Positions 1 to 9,186 of a stretch of 64,000 nucleotides of DNA are shown here, in pieces. Made by a program: the position numbers and the translations under genes. The stretch covers positions 1,488,001 through 1,552,000 of the forward strand of contig NZ_LR746496.1 in the NCBI RefSeq assembly GCF_902729405.1. The letters are read 5' to 3'. Each line of letters opens with the position of its first letter. Position 1 is the first letter of the stretch. This DNA comes from Acididesulfobacillus acetoxydans (lineage in GTDB: Bacteria; Bacillota; Desulfitobacteriia; Desulfitobacteriales; Desulfitobacteriaceae). The notes below the pieces were generated by a model that did not search any database, was not told the origin of the DNA, and saw only the letters and a program-made list of their open reading frames with translations.

Positions 1-87
1 CAAACATTAAGTGGGCTCTTTTGACTGGGCAGTGACAACGGAACCTGCATATTTCGGGCAGTCTCCCGCCTTGCCCAAGCGAAGGCG

Positions 88-1278
88 CTAGAGTATTCCC
101 AGCTCACGCCCGACTTTGGCATAGACGGAGAGGGCCTGATCCAGCATCTCGCGGGTGTGGGCCGCGGTCGGCATGTTTCTCACTCTTCCCGTGCCCTTGG
201 GAACCGTGGGAAAAACGATGGCTTTGGCATAAACCCCTTCTTCATAAAGTCTTTGGCTGAATTTCTGGGTTTGTTTCTCTTCGCCGATAATACAGGGGGT
301 GATCGGCGTTTGGCTGGAACCGATGTTGAAGCCCAGCGCTTTCAGTCCCTGTTTCAGGTAGTTACCATTAGCCCAAAGTCTTTCCTGCAACTCGGTGCTG
401 TTCATGAGAATATCGACGGCAGTTAAACAAGCGGCGGTATCAGCCGGGGTCAAGGCGGTGGAGAAAAGGAAGGGGCGGCTGCGGACTTTGAGCCAGTCAA
501 TCAGTTCTTTGCGGCCGGCGACATAACCGCCGACAACTCCCAGAGCTTTGGAAAGAGTACCGATCTGAAAATCGATTTTGTCAGACAGGCCAAAGTGCTT
601 AACGGTGCCCGCCCCGTTGCCCAGGACGCCCGAGCCGTGAGCGTCATCGACATACGTAATGAGATCGAGTTTCTCAGCAATTTCAACCATATCCGGGAGT
701 TTGGCAATGTCCCCATCCATGGAAAAAACGCCGTCGGTGATCACCATGAGCTTGTTGTAATTGCCGGATTGTTTGGCTTCTTGGGCTTTGCGCTGCAAAT
801 CCGACATATCGAGATGCTTAAAAGGAATGATCTTTGCTCTGGACAAGCGGCAGCCGTCGATAATGGAGGCATGGTTCAATTCGTCGGAAAGAATGGCATC
901 TTCTTTGTCCATGACGGCGGAAATTGCGGCCATGTTGCAGTTGAAGCCTGACTGGTAAGCGATGGCGGCTTCTGTGTGCTTAAAAGCGGCCAGCTTCTCT
1001 TCCAGTTGGAGGTGGAGTTTCAGGGTGCCATTGATCGTTCTGACCGCCCCGGCACCGACTCCGAACTCCTCAATGGCTGCCTTGGCGGCCTCCTTGAGAC
1101 GTCGGTCAGTGGCCAGGCCCAGATAGTTGTTGGAAGAGAGATTGATGAATTCTTTGCCCGCGATTTTGATCAGAGGACCATTGGGACTTTCCAAAGGATC
1201 GATGACATTGTAGAGGCCTTTGCTCTTCAGATCCTCCAGGTTGGTGGTGAGGAATTCCGACAACACGCGACTGGACAT
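88..1278 (-). CDS. kbl: Glycine C-acetyltransferase (2-amino-3-ketobutyrate CoA ligase)
   Basis: A PLP enzyme of the alpha-oxoamine synthase family, 396 residues, the usual length for KBL. It interconverts glycine plus acetyl-CoA and 2-amino-3-oxobutyrate in threonine breakdown. Visible family motifs are [12 protein letters not shown], the [10 protein letters not shown] stretch (PLP-binding Asp and His) and [12 protein letters not shown] with the Schiff-base lysine. The ATG follows AAGGAGGAGG on the minus strand. No threonine dehydrogenase gene is adjacent. BioF (8-amino-7-oxononanoate synthase) is the close alternative; the overall sequence and lack of other bio genes favour KBL. An 87-base copy of part of this gene lies at 3961-4047. 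Confidence 0.9.
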   Translation of the reverse strand: MSSRVLSEFLTTNLEDLKSKGLYNVIDPLESPNGPLIKIAGKEFINLSSNNYLGLATDRRLKEAAKAAIEEFGVGAGAVRTINGTLKLHLQLEEKLAAFKHTEAAIAYQSGFNCNMAAISAVMDKEDAILSDELNHASIIDGCRLSRAKIIPFKHLDMSDLQRKAQEAKQSGNYNKLMVITDGVFSMDGDIAKLPDMVEIAEKLDLITYVDDAHGSGVLGNGAGTVKHFGLSDKIDFQIGTLSKALGVVGGYVAGRKELIDWLKVRSRPFLFSTALTPADTAACLTAVDILMNSTELQERLWANGNYLKQGLKALGFNIGSSQTPITPCIIGEEKQTQKFSQRLYEEGVYAKAIVFPTVPKGTGRVRNMPTAAHTREMLDQALSVYAKVGRELGIL

Positions 1279-1820
1279 GGGTACATCCTCCTCCTTACGT
1301 CTGATGGTATCGTTTTATGGTACATTTGCGAAAAAGCTTACGACGGAAAAACCAACTGGGTCACGGGGTCGATGTCTCAAGGGATATACTTCTCTGCGGC
1401 ACATATGTCCTCCCCCGGAAGACAGCAGAATTTGGGACAATCGCGTAAAACAGTGGATTTCTACTTTTTAAGATAACACTATTTCCGTAAAATGTACACA
1501 CTCAAGAGACAGCAAAAGTAAGATTTCGGCGAACTTTTTTGAAGTATAAGGTACGCCCGTTATCACGGAGCTTCAATCCATCTGCCGGCAGTAATATAAA
1601 ACGAAAGATGATAGAAGGTGTCTGCCAACATCCTTCGGGAGACTTGGGAATCCCGTATTCAGCGCGCGGAGGAAGTCAGATGCCTTTGAGATTCGAAGTT
1701 GTTTTTTGAGAATTCTCTCCCATAACTGTGGAGGAATCTCTCTGCAAAGGGAGTGACTGACTCTGATTCGGAGAACGGCGCTCTCAATGAGCAGTTGGCA
1801 GAGGCCTAAGGCGCGGAAAT

Positions 1821-1839
1821 TTCCTGCGAATAGCAGGAA
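1821..1839. other. Perfect 7-bp inverted repeat in uraA upstream region
   Basis: TTCCTGC and GCAGGAA flank a 5-base loop. The right arm opens a motif, GCAGGAATTACGGAG then TTTGGCGAA, that recurs in similar form at 13886-13913. No T-run follows, so it is not a simple terminator. Function unknown. Confidence 0.4.
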
Positions 1840-1965
1840 TTACGGAGACTTTGGCGAAATAAGCTGGTTGGTCGGGAACAGACCGGTCTTGCCCCCGCCA
1901 GGATGGTGGCGTTCCCGGTCCAAAGGCAGTCCCGGTGAAAAGAAAGACCTGTCGAGAGGCAGCCT

Positions 1966-2205
1966 AGTCAAAAGGCACCTCAGTCAAAAGGAAGTCTCAG
2001 TCAAAAGGGAGCCCAGTCGGAAAGGAGTCGGATGGAAGTCAAAAGAAAGGGAAACCCTAATCCGTGCCCGGTTAACGACCCGACGGACGCCAAGAAGCGG
2101 CGTCCTCAGGGTAAGCGGCCACTTCGGGTGAGAGCGAACCACCTCACCGTCGGGTGAGCGAATCCGCCGCACCGTCGGGAGAGAGCGGGCCGCTGCACCT
2201 TGGAG
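1966..2205. repeat. Two short degenerate tandem repeats upstream of the uracil permease
   Basis: From 1966 to about 2050 the decamer AGTCAAAAGG recurs every 16-17 bases (1966, 1982, 1999) with decayed copies after it. From about 2128 to 2205 a unit of roughly 26 bases, with GTGAGAGCGA and CACCGTCGGG blocks, occurs about three times. The rest of the 1-kb gap between kbl and the permease (1279-2285) shows no convincing gene and no riboswitch that I recognise. Confidence 0.6.
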
Positions 2206-2285
2206 AGAATGGCCCTTGTCCGGCTCTTCAAGCAATTAAACGGCTAACTGAGATTAGCGAATTTCGGAAATGAGGAGGAACAAAG

Positions 2286-3530
2286 ATGGCCTTTACCAAG
2301 ATCTACGACATTGAACAGACACCCCCTTTCAGGAAAGCGCTGCCTCTATCCTTCCAGCACGTCTTTGCCATGTTCGGTGCCACCATTCTGGTGCCGCTGC
2401 TGACAGGGTTTGACCCATCCGTGACTCTGTTTACCTCCGGCCTGGGCACTCTAGTCTTCCACTTGGTCAATAAAGGCAAAGTGCCGGCTTACCTGGGCTC
2501 ATCTTTTGCTTTTATCGCGCCGATCATTGCGGCCGCCAAGGCTTACGGGGCCCAGGGAGCCCTTACAGGCATGATGGCGGCCGGAGTGGTTTACGCGCTC
2601 TTCTTCGCTATCATTGCCGTGGCCGGGTTGAACTGGATCAACCGTGTGCTGCCGACGGTCGTGGTGGGGCCTGTCGTGATGATCATCGGTCTGAGTCTGA
2701 CGCCGACCGCGATTCAGGAGGCGGAAAAGGGACTTCTGACGGCTTTTGTGACCGCGGGCATCGTGATCGTGGCCAGTGTTTTCGGCCGTGGTTTTATCAA
2801 GATCATACCGATTCTCCTAGGAACGGTGGGGGGATATCTTTTCGCCATCACTCAAGGACAGGTTAATTTCGCGGCCATTAACAAGGCATCCTGGCTGGCC
2901 CTGCCGAACCTGAGCATCTTGACCGGACATCTGCCGGTTTTCACCTGGGGGGCAGTGAGTTTGATTGCGCCCATCGCCATCGCCTCGATTGTGGAAGACG
3001 TCGGCCATCTCTTGGTTATCGGCGATACGGTCGACCGCGATCTCATGCATGATCCCGGCTTACACCGAGTACTTTTGGGCAACGGTTTGGCCACGATTGT
3101 CGCCGCTTTTCTGGGCGGAGTCCCGGAAACGACCTATGGGGAGAATATTGGTGTTCTGGCGATTACGCGGGTTTTCAGTGCCCGGGTTGTTCAGGGGGCG
3201 GCGGTCATTGCCATCTTACTCAGTTTTGTCCAGAAATTCGGGGCGGCCGTGCAAACTATTCCCGAGCCCGTGCTGGGCGGCATCACCATTATCCTGTACG
3301 GGATGATCGCCTCCGTGGGCCTGCGCAACTTGGTCGAAGCGAAAGTCAATCTTGCTAACAACCGCAACCTCCTCATCGTTTCGGTGATCTTCACTTTGGG
3401 GGTCGGCGGGATCCTCATCAAATTCGGACAGTATGCTTTTGCCGGCGTGGGTCCGGCTGCCGTGATCGGGATCCTTCTCAACCTTGTGCTGCCTAAGGAT
3501 AAAGAGGCCGACGCCCCGGCCAGCCAATGA
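2286..3530 (+). CDS. uraA: Uracil permease, NCS2/UraA family
   Basis: Membrane symporter of 414 residues, close in length to E. coli UraA. It should import uracil, or a related nucleobase, with protons. The family signature is clear: LSFQHVFAMFGATILVPLL near the N terminus, KVPAYLGSSFAFI, then EDVGHLLVIG with the substrate-binding Glu and TTYGENIGVLAITRV with the second conserved Glu, and about 14 hydrophobic segments. ATG follows TGAGGAGGAACAAAG. Related NCS2 xanthine/urate carriers are the alternative, but PGLHR and the YGENIG context fit UraA. No pyr genes are adjacent. Confidence 0.88.
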   Translation: MAFTKIYDIEQTPPFRKALPLSFQHVFAMFGATILVPLLTGFDPSVTLFTSGLGTLVFHLVNKGKVPAYLGSSFAFIAPIIAAAKAYGAQGALTGMMAAGVVYALFFAIIAVAGLNWINRVLPTVVVGPVVMIIGLSLTPTAIQEAEKGLLTAFVTAGIVIVASVFGRGFIKIIPILLGTVGGYLFAITQGQVNFAAINKASWLALPNLSILTGHLPVFTWGAVSLIAPIAIASIVEDVGHLLVIGDTVDRDLMHDPGLHRVLLGNGLATIVAAFLGGVPETTYGENIGVLAITRVFSARVVQGAAVIAILLSFVQKFGAAVQTIPEPVLGGITIILYGMIASVGLRNLVEAKVNLANNRNLLIVSVIFTLGVGGILIKFGQYAFAGVGPAAVIGILLNLVLPKDKEADAPASQ

Positions 3531-3549
3531 AGAAGCTTCTATTGTTTAA

Positions 3550-3762
3550 GTGCTGCCCTGCGCGCTGGCGATTTTGGCTTTGACCGGATTGGTCGGACGC
3601 AGCACTATGCCGGAACTGGCGGGCAAACTCGGGGTGTCGGCTGCCAGCCCGCTGTTGCTTCTGGATCAAATCCATTTTGACGACCGCAATCTGCCTATTC
3701 TCTATTCGCGGCTCTTTTTCCGGCCGGATTATTTCGTCTTTCATGTCGTGCGCAAACGTTGA
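3550..3762 (+). pseudogene. C-terminal remnant of a GntR-family regulator (UTRA domain)
   Basis: The last 40 residues, from about SPLLLLDQ through DRNLPILYSRLFFRPDYFVF, look like the end of a UTRA ligand-binding domain, where a Tyr-rich strand precedes a charged C terminus. No winged-helix DNA-binding part lies upstream; the frame runs straight back into the permease end. I read it as a broken piece left after deletion. Family assignment is from pattern memory only. Confidence 0.5.
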
Positions 3763-3960
3763 GTACCTCTCCTATCCTTAGCGGGCTTCGGCGATCATCG
3801 CCGAGATCGTGCGCAGAGGGCTCAACTCGGTTGACAAAGGACAATGGGAAGTAGAATTGCTGCCGGGCTCCGGGCGCCACAAGCGGTAACAACATCAAAA
3901 ACCGGTGTGGGTTGACTCCCCTGCATCGGTTTTGCCATTCTCGGGGTTCTGATACTGGCA

Positions 3961-4047
3961 GAGATCGCAGCCATATTGCAGTTAAAGCCCGACGGGCAAG
4001 CGATGGCGGCTTCCGTATGCTTAAAGGCGGCAAGCTTCTCTTCCAGT
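3961..4047 (-). pseudogene. Displaced 87-bp fragment of kbl
   Basis: The minus strand reads [16 protein letters not shown], then [12 protein letters not shown], matching residues of the kbl gene at 88-1278 almost exactly, with silent differences and a small change where kbl has AYQ. Nothing of the gene continues on either side. Silent divergence suggests either an old duplication or the remains of a second KBL/BioF gene. Confidence 0.8.
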
Positions 4048-4114
4048 GGGTATCCCACTAAGCACACCGGCCGGGGCTGTTTGTCCCGGCTGAATGTCCA
4101 TATAGCGATTCATT

Positions 4115-4135
4115 CCCCGCCTATAGAGGACGGGG
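4115..4135. repeat. GC-rich hairpin, possible IS200/IS605-type end remnant
   Basis: CCCCGCCT, a 4-base ATAG loop and AGG-A-CGGGG form a tight stem with one bulge. Such hairpins are typical of ends of IS200/IS605 elements, but no transposase or TnpB is nearby. It lies in a gap (3763-4429) full of scraps. Confidence 0.25.
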
Positions 4136-4272
4136 GAGTTCCCGCAAGCCGTGTTAAAGGGCAGATTGGCTTACGGCGGGCGCGGGAAAGAACCTGATTT
4201 TCATGCGGTTCGCCTGGGAACGGTGTTGGCGTCGTGACGGCTGCGGCGGGTTGTTCGGTTGGCGCGCACCCT

Positions 4273-4357
4273 TCATAAGGCTTGCTTCAGAGGACTCGGG
4301 TTCACAAGGTCCGCTTCGGAAGAAGGGGTTCATAAGGCCTGCTTGAAAGGGCTTGGT
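4273..4357. repeat. Three degenerate ~29-bp tandem units upstream of tex
   Basis: Units begin TTCATAAGGCTTGCTTC, TTCACAAGGTCCGCTTC and TTCATAAGGCCTGCTTG. They are imperfect and non-coding by appearance. Confidence 0.55.
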
Positions 4358-4411
4358 TGGGAAGGACGGGTATAGTTGCCGGGCCCGGCTATCATCTTGG
4401 CGGCGATATGG

Positions 4412-4417
4412 TATAAT
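4412..4417 (+). promoter_or_regulatory. Consensus -10 box for tex
   Basis: TATAAT is perfect; no good -35 hexamer is seen at 17 bp. Transcription from it would start near 4424, only a few bases before the ATG at 4430, which argues for the TTG at 4451 as the real tex start. Confidence 0.45.
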
Positions 4418-4429
4418 CAAGGGGATATC

Positions 4430-6592
4430 ATGGGCAGGGGGGAAGAGCACTTGGAATTCACACCGGTCATAGCCCGAGAACTGGGCCTGAAGGAGAGACA
4501 AGTTCAGGGAGCCGTTGACCTTCTGGATGGGGGGAATACGATTCCCTTTATTGCCCGTTACCGGAAAGAAGCGACCGGGGAGTTGGACGAAAACGACCTG
4601 CGCGGCATTGCGGAGCGGTTGGAATACCTGCGTCATCTCGATAGCCGCCAAAGCGAGGTGCTGCGCCTGATTGCCGAACAGGGAAAATTGACAGAGGAAC
4701 TCGCCGTTCAGGTCCGGGGGGCGAAGACCCTCCAGGAAGTTGAGGATCTTTACAGGCCTTATCGGCAAAAGCGCCGCACGCGGGCCACGGTTGCCAAAGA
4801 GAAGGGGCTGGAGCCTTTGGCACTCTGGCTTTTGTCTCAGCTTCCTTCCGCCCGGCCGCAAGAAGAGGCAGAGTACTATCTCAATCCGGACTTAGGAGTC
4901 GGACGTGTTGAGGATGCGCTCCAAGGGGCCGTTGACATTATCGCGGAGATTATGTCGGACGATGCGGCGGTGCGCAAGAAGATGCGGGAACGGACCCAAA
5001 GCTTAGGCGATATTGCGGCCGTAGCCAAGAAGACGGAAGAACGCTCACCTTATGAAATGTACTATGATTTCAGGGAACCGGTGCGCAGAATTCCGCCCCA
5101 CCGAGTGTTAGCTCTGAATCGGGGCGAAAAGGAAGGCGTCCTCAGCGTCAAGATTGAGGCGCCTGTTGAGGAAATGCTGGCGGTTTTGGAGCGGGTCTAT
5201 GTTAAAGGCGGGCCGGCGTCAGAATACGTAGCGCGGGCGGCGGAAGATGCTTACAGAAGGTTGATCGCGCCTTCCATCGAGCGGGAGGTGCGCAGTGAGC
5301 TCTCCGAACAGGCGGAGGAACAGGCGATCAAGGTTTTTGCGGCCAATCTGCGCCAGCTTTTGCTCCAACCCCCGCTGCGGGGCAAGACCGTACTGGGGTT
5401 GGACCCGGGTTTCCGGACCGGCTGCAAGTGGGCGGTCGTAACGGATACGGGAAAACTGTTGAACGTGGGGGTCATTTACCCCCACCCTCCGCACAATAAA
5501 CGCTCAGAGGCCAAGAGAGTTCTAGCGGAAGCAATTGCTGAGTTCGGGGTCGGGATTGTAGCCATCGGCAATGGGACGGCCTCGCGGGAAACAGAGGAGG
5601 TTGTGGCGGAACTGATCCGGGAAAAGCGGTTGGCGGTGGAATACATCCTGGTGAGTGAAGCCGGAGCTTCAGTCTATTCCGCTTCCAAACTCGCCGCCGA
5701 GGAGTTTCCGGATTTTGATTTGTCTTTACGCAGCGCGGTCTCTATTGCCCGCAGGTTGCAGGATCCGCTGGCGGAACTGGTTAAGATCGAGCCGAAGGCC
5801 GTGGGAGTGGGGCAGTATCAGCATGATGTTCAGCCCAAACGTCTGGAAGAATCTTTGTCCGGCGTCGTCGAGTCCTGTGTCAACACCGTCGGAGTGGACC
5901 TGAATACCGCTTCGGTTAGTCTGCTTCAGTATGTGGCGGGGTTGAAAGCAACCGTAGCAAAAAACATCGTGGCCTGGCGGGAGGAGCACGGCAAGTTTCG
6001 CCGGAGGCAGGAGTTAAAAAAGATTCCCCGCCTGGGGGAGCAAACATTCGTCCAATGTGCTGGCTTTATCCGTCTTCCGGAAGGAGAGTATCCTTTGGAG
6101 AATACCCCGGTGCACCCCGAGTCTTACGATTTAGCGGAGAATATCTTAGGTAAAGCCGGGTTTCTGCCCGGAGACTTAGTGTGCCGTCCCCGGGAAGTAC
6201 GAACCGCCTTGTCGGTTTTGCGGCCGGAAAGTCTGGCACAGGAGTTCGGCGCCGGCCTTCCGACGGTTAAGGACATCGTGGAAGCTTTGCAGCGTCCGGG
6301 GCGCGATCCGCGCGAGGACCTGCCCCGTCCGCTTCTGCGGCGCGATGTCACCCACCCGGAAGACCTCAGGGAAGGGATGGTTCTGGAAGGAACAGTGCGC
6401 AACATCGTTGATTTCGGGGCTTTTGTGGATATCGGCGTAAAAAACGACGGTTTGGTCCATATCTCGCAGATGGCCCAAAAATATATTAAACACCCGATGG
6501 AAGTGCTTTCCGTCGGGGATATCGTCAAAGTTCGCGTCATCGGTCTCGATCCCGGGCGCGGACGGATTAGCTTGTCCCTCAAGGATGTATAG
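4430..6592 (+). CDS. tex: RNA-binding transcription accessory protein Tex
   Basis: Cytoplasmic nucleic-acid-binding protein of 720 residues. Domains in order: helical Tex N-terminal region, a YqgF/RNase H-like fold around residues 320-430 (VLGLDPGFRTGCKW), helix-hairpin-helix repeats about 470-560 (SLLQYVAGLKATVAKNIV), and a C-terminal S1 domain about 635-705 (EGTVRNIVDFGAFVDIG). Two starts are possible: ATG 4430 behind AAGGGG, or TTG 4451 behind AGGGGGGAAG. The latter leaves room for a leader from the TATAAT at 4412 and matches the usual N terminus better. It stands alone between decayed DNA and a transporter. Confidence 0.95.
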   Translation: MGRGEEHLEFTPVIARELGLKERQVQGAVDLLDGGNTIPFIARYRKEATGELDENDLRGIAERLEYLRHLDSRQSEVLRLIAEQGKLTEELAVQVRGAKTLQEVEDLYRPYRQKRRTRATVAKEKGLEPLALWLLSQLPSARPQEEAEYYLNPDLGVGRVEDALQGAVDIIAEIMSDDAAVRKKMRERTQSLGDIAAVAKKTEERSPYEMYYDFREPVRRIPPHRVLALNRGEKEGVLSVKIEAPVEEMLAVLERVYVKGGPASEYVARAAEDAYRRLIAPSIEREVRSELSEQAEEQAIKVFAANLRQLLLQPPLRGKTVLGLDPGFRTGCKWAVVTDTGKLLNVGVIYPHPPHNKRSEAKRVLAEAIAEFGVGIVAIGNGTASRETEEVVAELIREKRLAVEYILVSEAGASVYSASKLAAEEFPDFDLSLRSAVSIARRLQDPLAELVKIEPKAVGVGQYQHDVQPKRLEESLSGVVESCVNTVGVDLNTASVSLLQYVAGLKATVAKNIVAWREEHGKFRRRQELKKIPRLGEQTFVQCAGFIRLPEGEYPLENTPVHPESYDLAENILGKAGFLPGDLVCRPREVRTALSVLRPESLAQEFGAGLPTVKDIVEALQRPGRDPREDLPRPLLRRDVTHPEDLREGMVLEGTVRNIVDFGAFVDIGVKNDGLVHISQMAQKYIKHPMEVLSVGDIVKVRVIGLDPGRGRISLSLKDV

Positions 6593-6828
6593 GAGCCGGC
6601 AGGAGTGTTTGGGACGGTGTCGGACGGTGTGGCGATCGAGGGGTATTTCGGCCGCTGCTTCAGTCGGCTGAAGTTCCGGGCGGGGTTGCGGTCGGATGGT
6701 GCCGCGGACGGGGGGGGGTATTCCGGCTGGGGCAGGGTCCTCCGATGTTTGGGTCGGATAAGATTGAGGTCGGGAAAGGAGCCTCCGCGGGGTTCGCGAC
6801 GGCTCTTCAGGAAGGCGGCAGGAAGGTG

Positions 6829-7737
6829 ATGGCTGTTAACAGAAAGCGTGGGTTGGGGGTAGGCGCCGTACTTCTTTCCGCAACCTGTTTTGCGTTGACT
6901 TCGATCTTGCTGAAAATTGCGTTGCACCTCGGGCTCACTCCCCTGGCGGCCCTCGCGCTCCAGTCCTGGCTGGCTTCGGTTCTCCTGTTGGTTTACGGCC
7001 TGATCTTCCGGCGGGACATTTTCCGGCTCTCAGGGCCTAAGACCTTGGCAGTATTGGCTTTGCAGGGGATCGTCGGGAGCTTGGGCACCAGTATCCTTTA
7101 TACGTATGCTCTTGTCTATCTTCCGGTGTCGGTGGCTATTTTGCTGCTTTATCTCTACCCCGCTTTTGTATTGGCAGCCGGGGTGCTTTTCTGGCGTAAG
7201 AAAGCCGGAGTCAAGGAGATTGCCGCCCTGCTGCTGACGCTGGCGGGTACGATTCTGGCCAGCGGCGTCTTGGCCGGAGCGCAGCACGTGTCTGTTTTGG
7301 GAGTCATATTTGGATTCGCCTCCGCCTTGGCCTATACGCTCTTTAACCTGGTCGGAGAGGTGGCGCTGACCCACCTGTCGCCCTTGGCAACCATGAGTTT
7401 TTCCCAATGGTTTAGTTCTCTTGGGCTTGTGTTAGCCCTGAGAGGCGGTTGGACGGCGATACTGTGGCATGACTACAGGATTCTCGGAGTGGGGCTTGCC
7501 TTGGCAACCGTGGCCTCGATTTTTCCTTTTTATTTCTTGTTGGTGGGAATTAAGCATATCGGTTCCGATCAGGCTGCCATCCTGAGCACGTTTGAACTGC
7601 CTATGACCTTTATCATGGCGGAGCTTTTCCTCAGAGAGGTTCCGGACTGGAATCAGTGGAGCGGCGGGTTTCTTGTCTTGGCGGGGATCATCCTCGTGAA
7701 TTGGCGGGGCTTTCCGGGCGAGCTGAGAGACGGGTAG
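6829..7737 (+). CDS. DMT-superfamily transporter with two EamA domains
   Basis: Inner-membrane protein of 302 residues with ten hydrophobic segments in two EamA halves, the second beginning near residue 155 (LGVIFGFASALAYTLFNLVG). The substrate cannot be read from sequence; members export amino acids or other small metabolites. I chose ATG 6829 behind AGGAAGG rather than an upstream frame extension, because hydrophobic sequence begins about 15 residues later. The gap after it (7738-7831) contains a short run of repeated ATGTCAATG-like bases. Confidence 0.85.
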   Translation: MAVNRKRGLGVGAVLLSATCFALTSILLKIALHLGLTPLAALALQSWLASVLLLVYGLIFRRDIFRLSGPKTLAVLALQGIVGSLGTSILYTYALVYLPVSVAILLLYLYPAFVLAAGVLFWRKKAGVKEIAALLLTLAGTILASGVLAGAQHVSVLGVIFGFASALAYTLFNLVGEVALTHLSPLATMSFSQWFSSLGLVLALRGGWTAILWHDYRILGVGLALATVASIFPFYFLLVGIKHIGSDQAAILSTFELPMTFIMAELFLREVPDWNQWSGGFLVLAGIILVNWRGFPGELRDG

Positions 7738-7831
7738 ACCCCGTGACATATCAACACAATATCTTAATATCGATGATGTCAATGTCGATGCCAATGTCTT
7801 ATGCTAATGTCAATTATCAATTTGGAGGCCA

Positions 7832-9037
7832 ATGCTGATGATATCCAAGGCTATGGAAAGAATTTTTATTCATAACGGGAAGATCAAGACGATGACGGGG
7901 AAAGAGTTTACTGGGAGTCTTCTGATTGAAGGAGAGAAAATTGCGGCTCTCGGCGAGCATCTGCAAGTTCCGGCCGGAGTTGTGGTGATTGAGGCCAAGG
8001 GACGTTGGGTTCTTCCGGGTTTTATTGATGCCCATTGCCACGTGGGGATCGGGGAGGAAGTCTATCGGGTGGAAGGGGATGATCTCAACGAGATGACGGA
8101 CCCTTTGACACCGGAATTGCGGGCGATCGACGGGATCAATCCGGAGGACGAAGGGTTTCGGGATGCCCGTTTGGGCGGTGTCACCACCGTGTTTACCGGA
8201 CCGGGCAGCGGGAATGTCATCGGTGGGACGGGCGTCGTCATGAAAACCGCGGGCAGGGTCGTCGATAAAATGGTAATCCGGGATCCGGCCGGGTTAAAGG
8301 TGGCTTTCGGGGAAAATCCGAAAGGGGTCTACGGCGAGCAGAAAAAAATGCCGATGACCCGCATGGGCACGGCTGCCTTGCTCAGACAGGCTTTGGTGGA
8401 TGCCGAGACCTACCGGGAGAAACTGGAGCAGGGCAAGAGCGACGCCGAGAAAAAGCCCGAGCGCGACCTCGGTTTGGAGACTCTGGTAAAAGTGCTGAAT
8501 AGGCAAATCCCGCTCAGGGCTCATGCCCATCGTGCGGACGACATCATGACGGCCATCCGGATCGCGCGGGAATTTGGCCTGGACTTGGTCGTTGAGCATT
8601 GTACGGAAGGGCATAAAATCGCCGAGGAATTGGCGGAATACGGTTATCCGGCCGTGGTGGGGCCTTCATTGATTAACCGGGCGAAAGTGGAACTGAAAGA
8701 CAAAACGTTTAAGACGGTCGGAATTTTGGCTAAGGCAGGCGTTAAGGTCGCTTTGATGACGGATCATTCCGTCACACCGATCGAGGAACTTCCCCTCTGT
8801 GCCGCATTGGCTATGAAAGAGGGTCTGCCCGAGGAGGAGGCTTTTAGGGCCATCACCGTTAACCCCGCCGCAATTTTGGGAGTGTCCGGTCGGGTCGGCA
8901 CTCTGGAACCCGGTAAAGATGCGGATGTAGTCATCTGGAGCGGGCATCCTTTTGCCCTTTTGTCCCGCCCGGATTATGTTTTTATTAACGGGGCAATGGT
9001 TAAACCGGAAACAAGGGCCCCCGGGGAAGAAAGGTGA
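7832..9037 (+). CDS. Metal-dependent amidohydrolase (imidazolonepropionase-like)
   Basis: A cytosolic amidohydrolase-superfamily protein of 401 residues. It has the metal-binding DAHCHVG motif after the first strands, further metal ligands suggested by HAHRADD and VEHCTEGH, the acidic MTDHS near residue 310, and the C-terminal EPGKDADVVIW segment seen across dihydroorotase and imidazolonepropionase relatives. The family is well supported but the substrate is not. GGAGG is followed by two possible starts, ATG 7832 and ATG 7838; spacing favours 7838. Its end overlaps the next gene region only in non-coding frame. Confidence 0.8.
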   Translation: MLMISKAMERIFIHNGKIKTMTGKEFTGSLLIEGEKIAALGEHLQVPAGVVVIEAKGRWVLPGFIDAHCHVGIGEEVYRVEGDDLNEMTDPLTPELRAIDGINPEDEGFRDARLGGVTTVFTGPGSGNVIGGTGVVMKTAGRVVDKMVIRDPAGLKVAFGENPKGVYGEQKKMPMTRMGTAALLRQALVDAETYREKLEQGKSDAEKKPERDLGLETLVKVLNRQIPLRAHAHRADDIMTAIRIAREFGLDLVVEHCTEGHKIAEELAEYGYPAVVGPSLINRAKVELKDKTFKTVGILAKAGVKVALMTDHSVTPIEELPLCAALAMKEGLPEEEAFRAITVNPAAILGVSGRVGTLEPGKDADVVIWSGHPFALLSRPDYVFINGAMVKPETRAPGEER

Positions 9038-9186
9038 CATCCGCTTGCCCTCTCTCACCCCCTCCGGGGAAAGAGAGACCTCGACCGCCGGCGGGAAAGG
9101 CCGGTAGGCCGCCTGACTCCGGTTTGGAAGGTTCGGACGCGGGAAAAGCGGGTACAATAAAGAGGTGCTTGTTTGGGGGTTGGGAT

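Noticed and set aside
1560-1960. T-box, purine or PyrR-type leader upstream of the uracil permease
   Set aside because: No GGGTGGNACCGCG, purine or PyrR anti-antiterminator consensus could be found, though the region is long.
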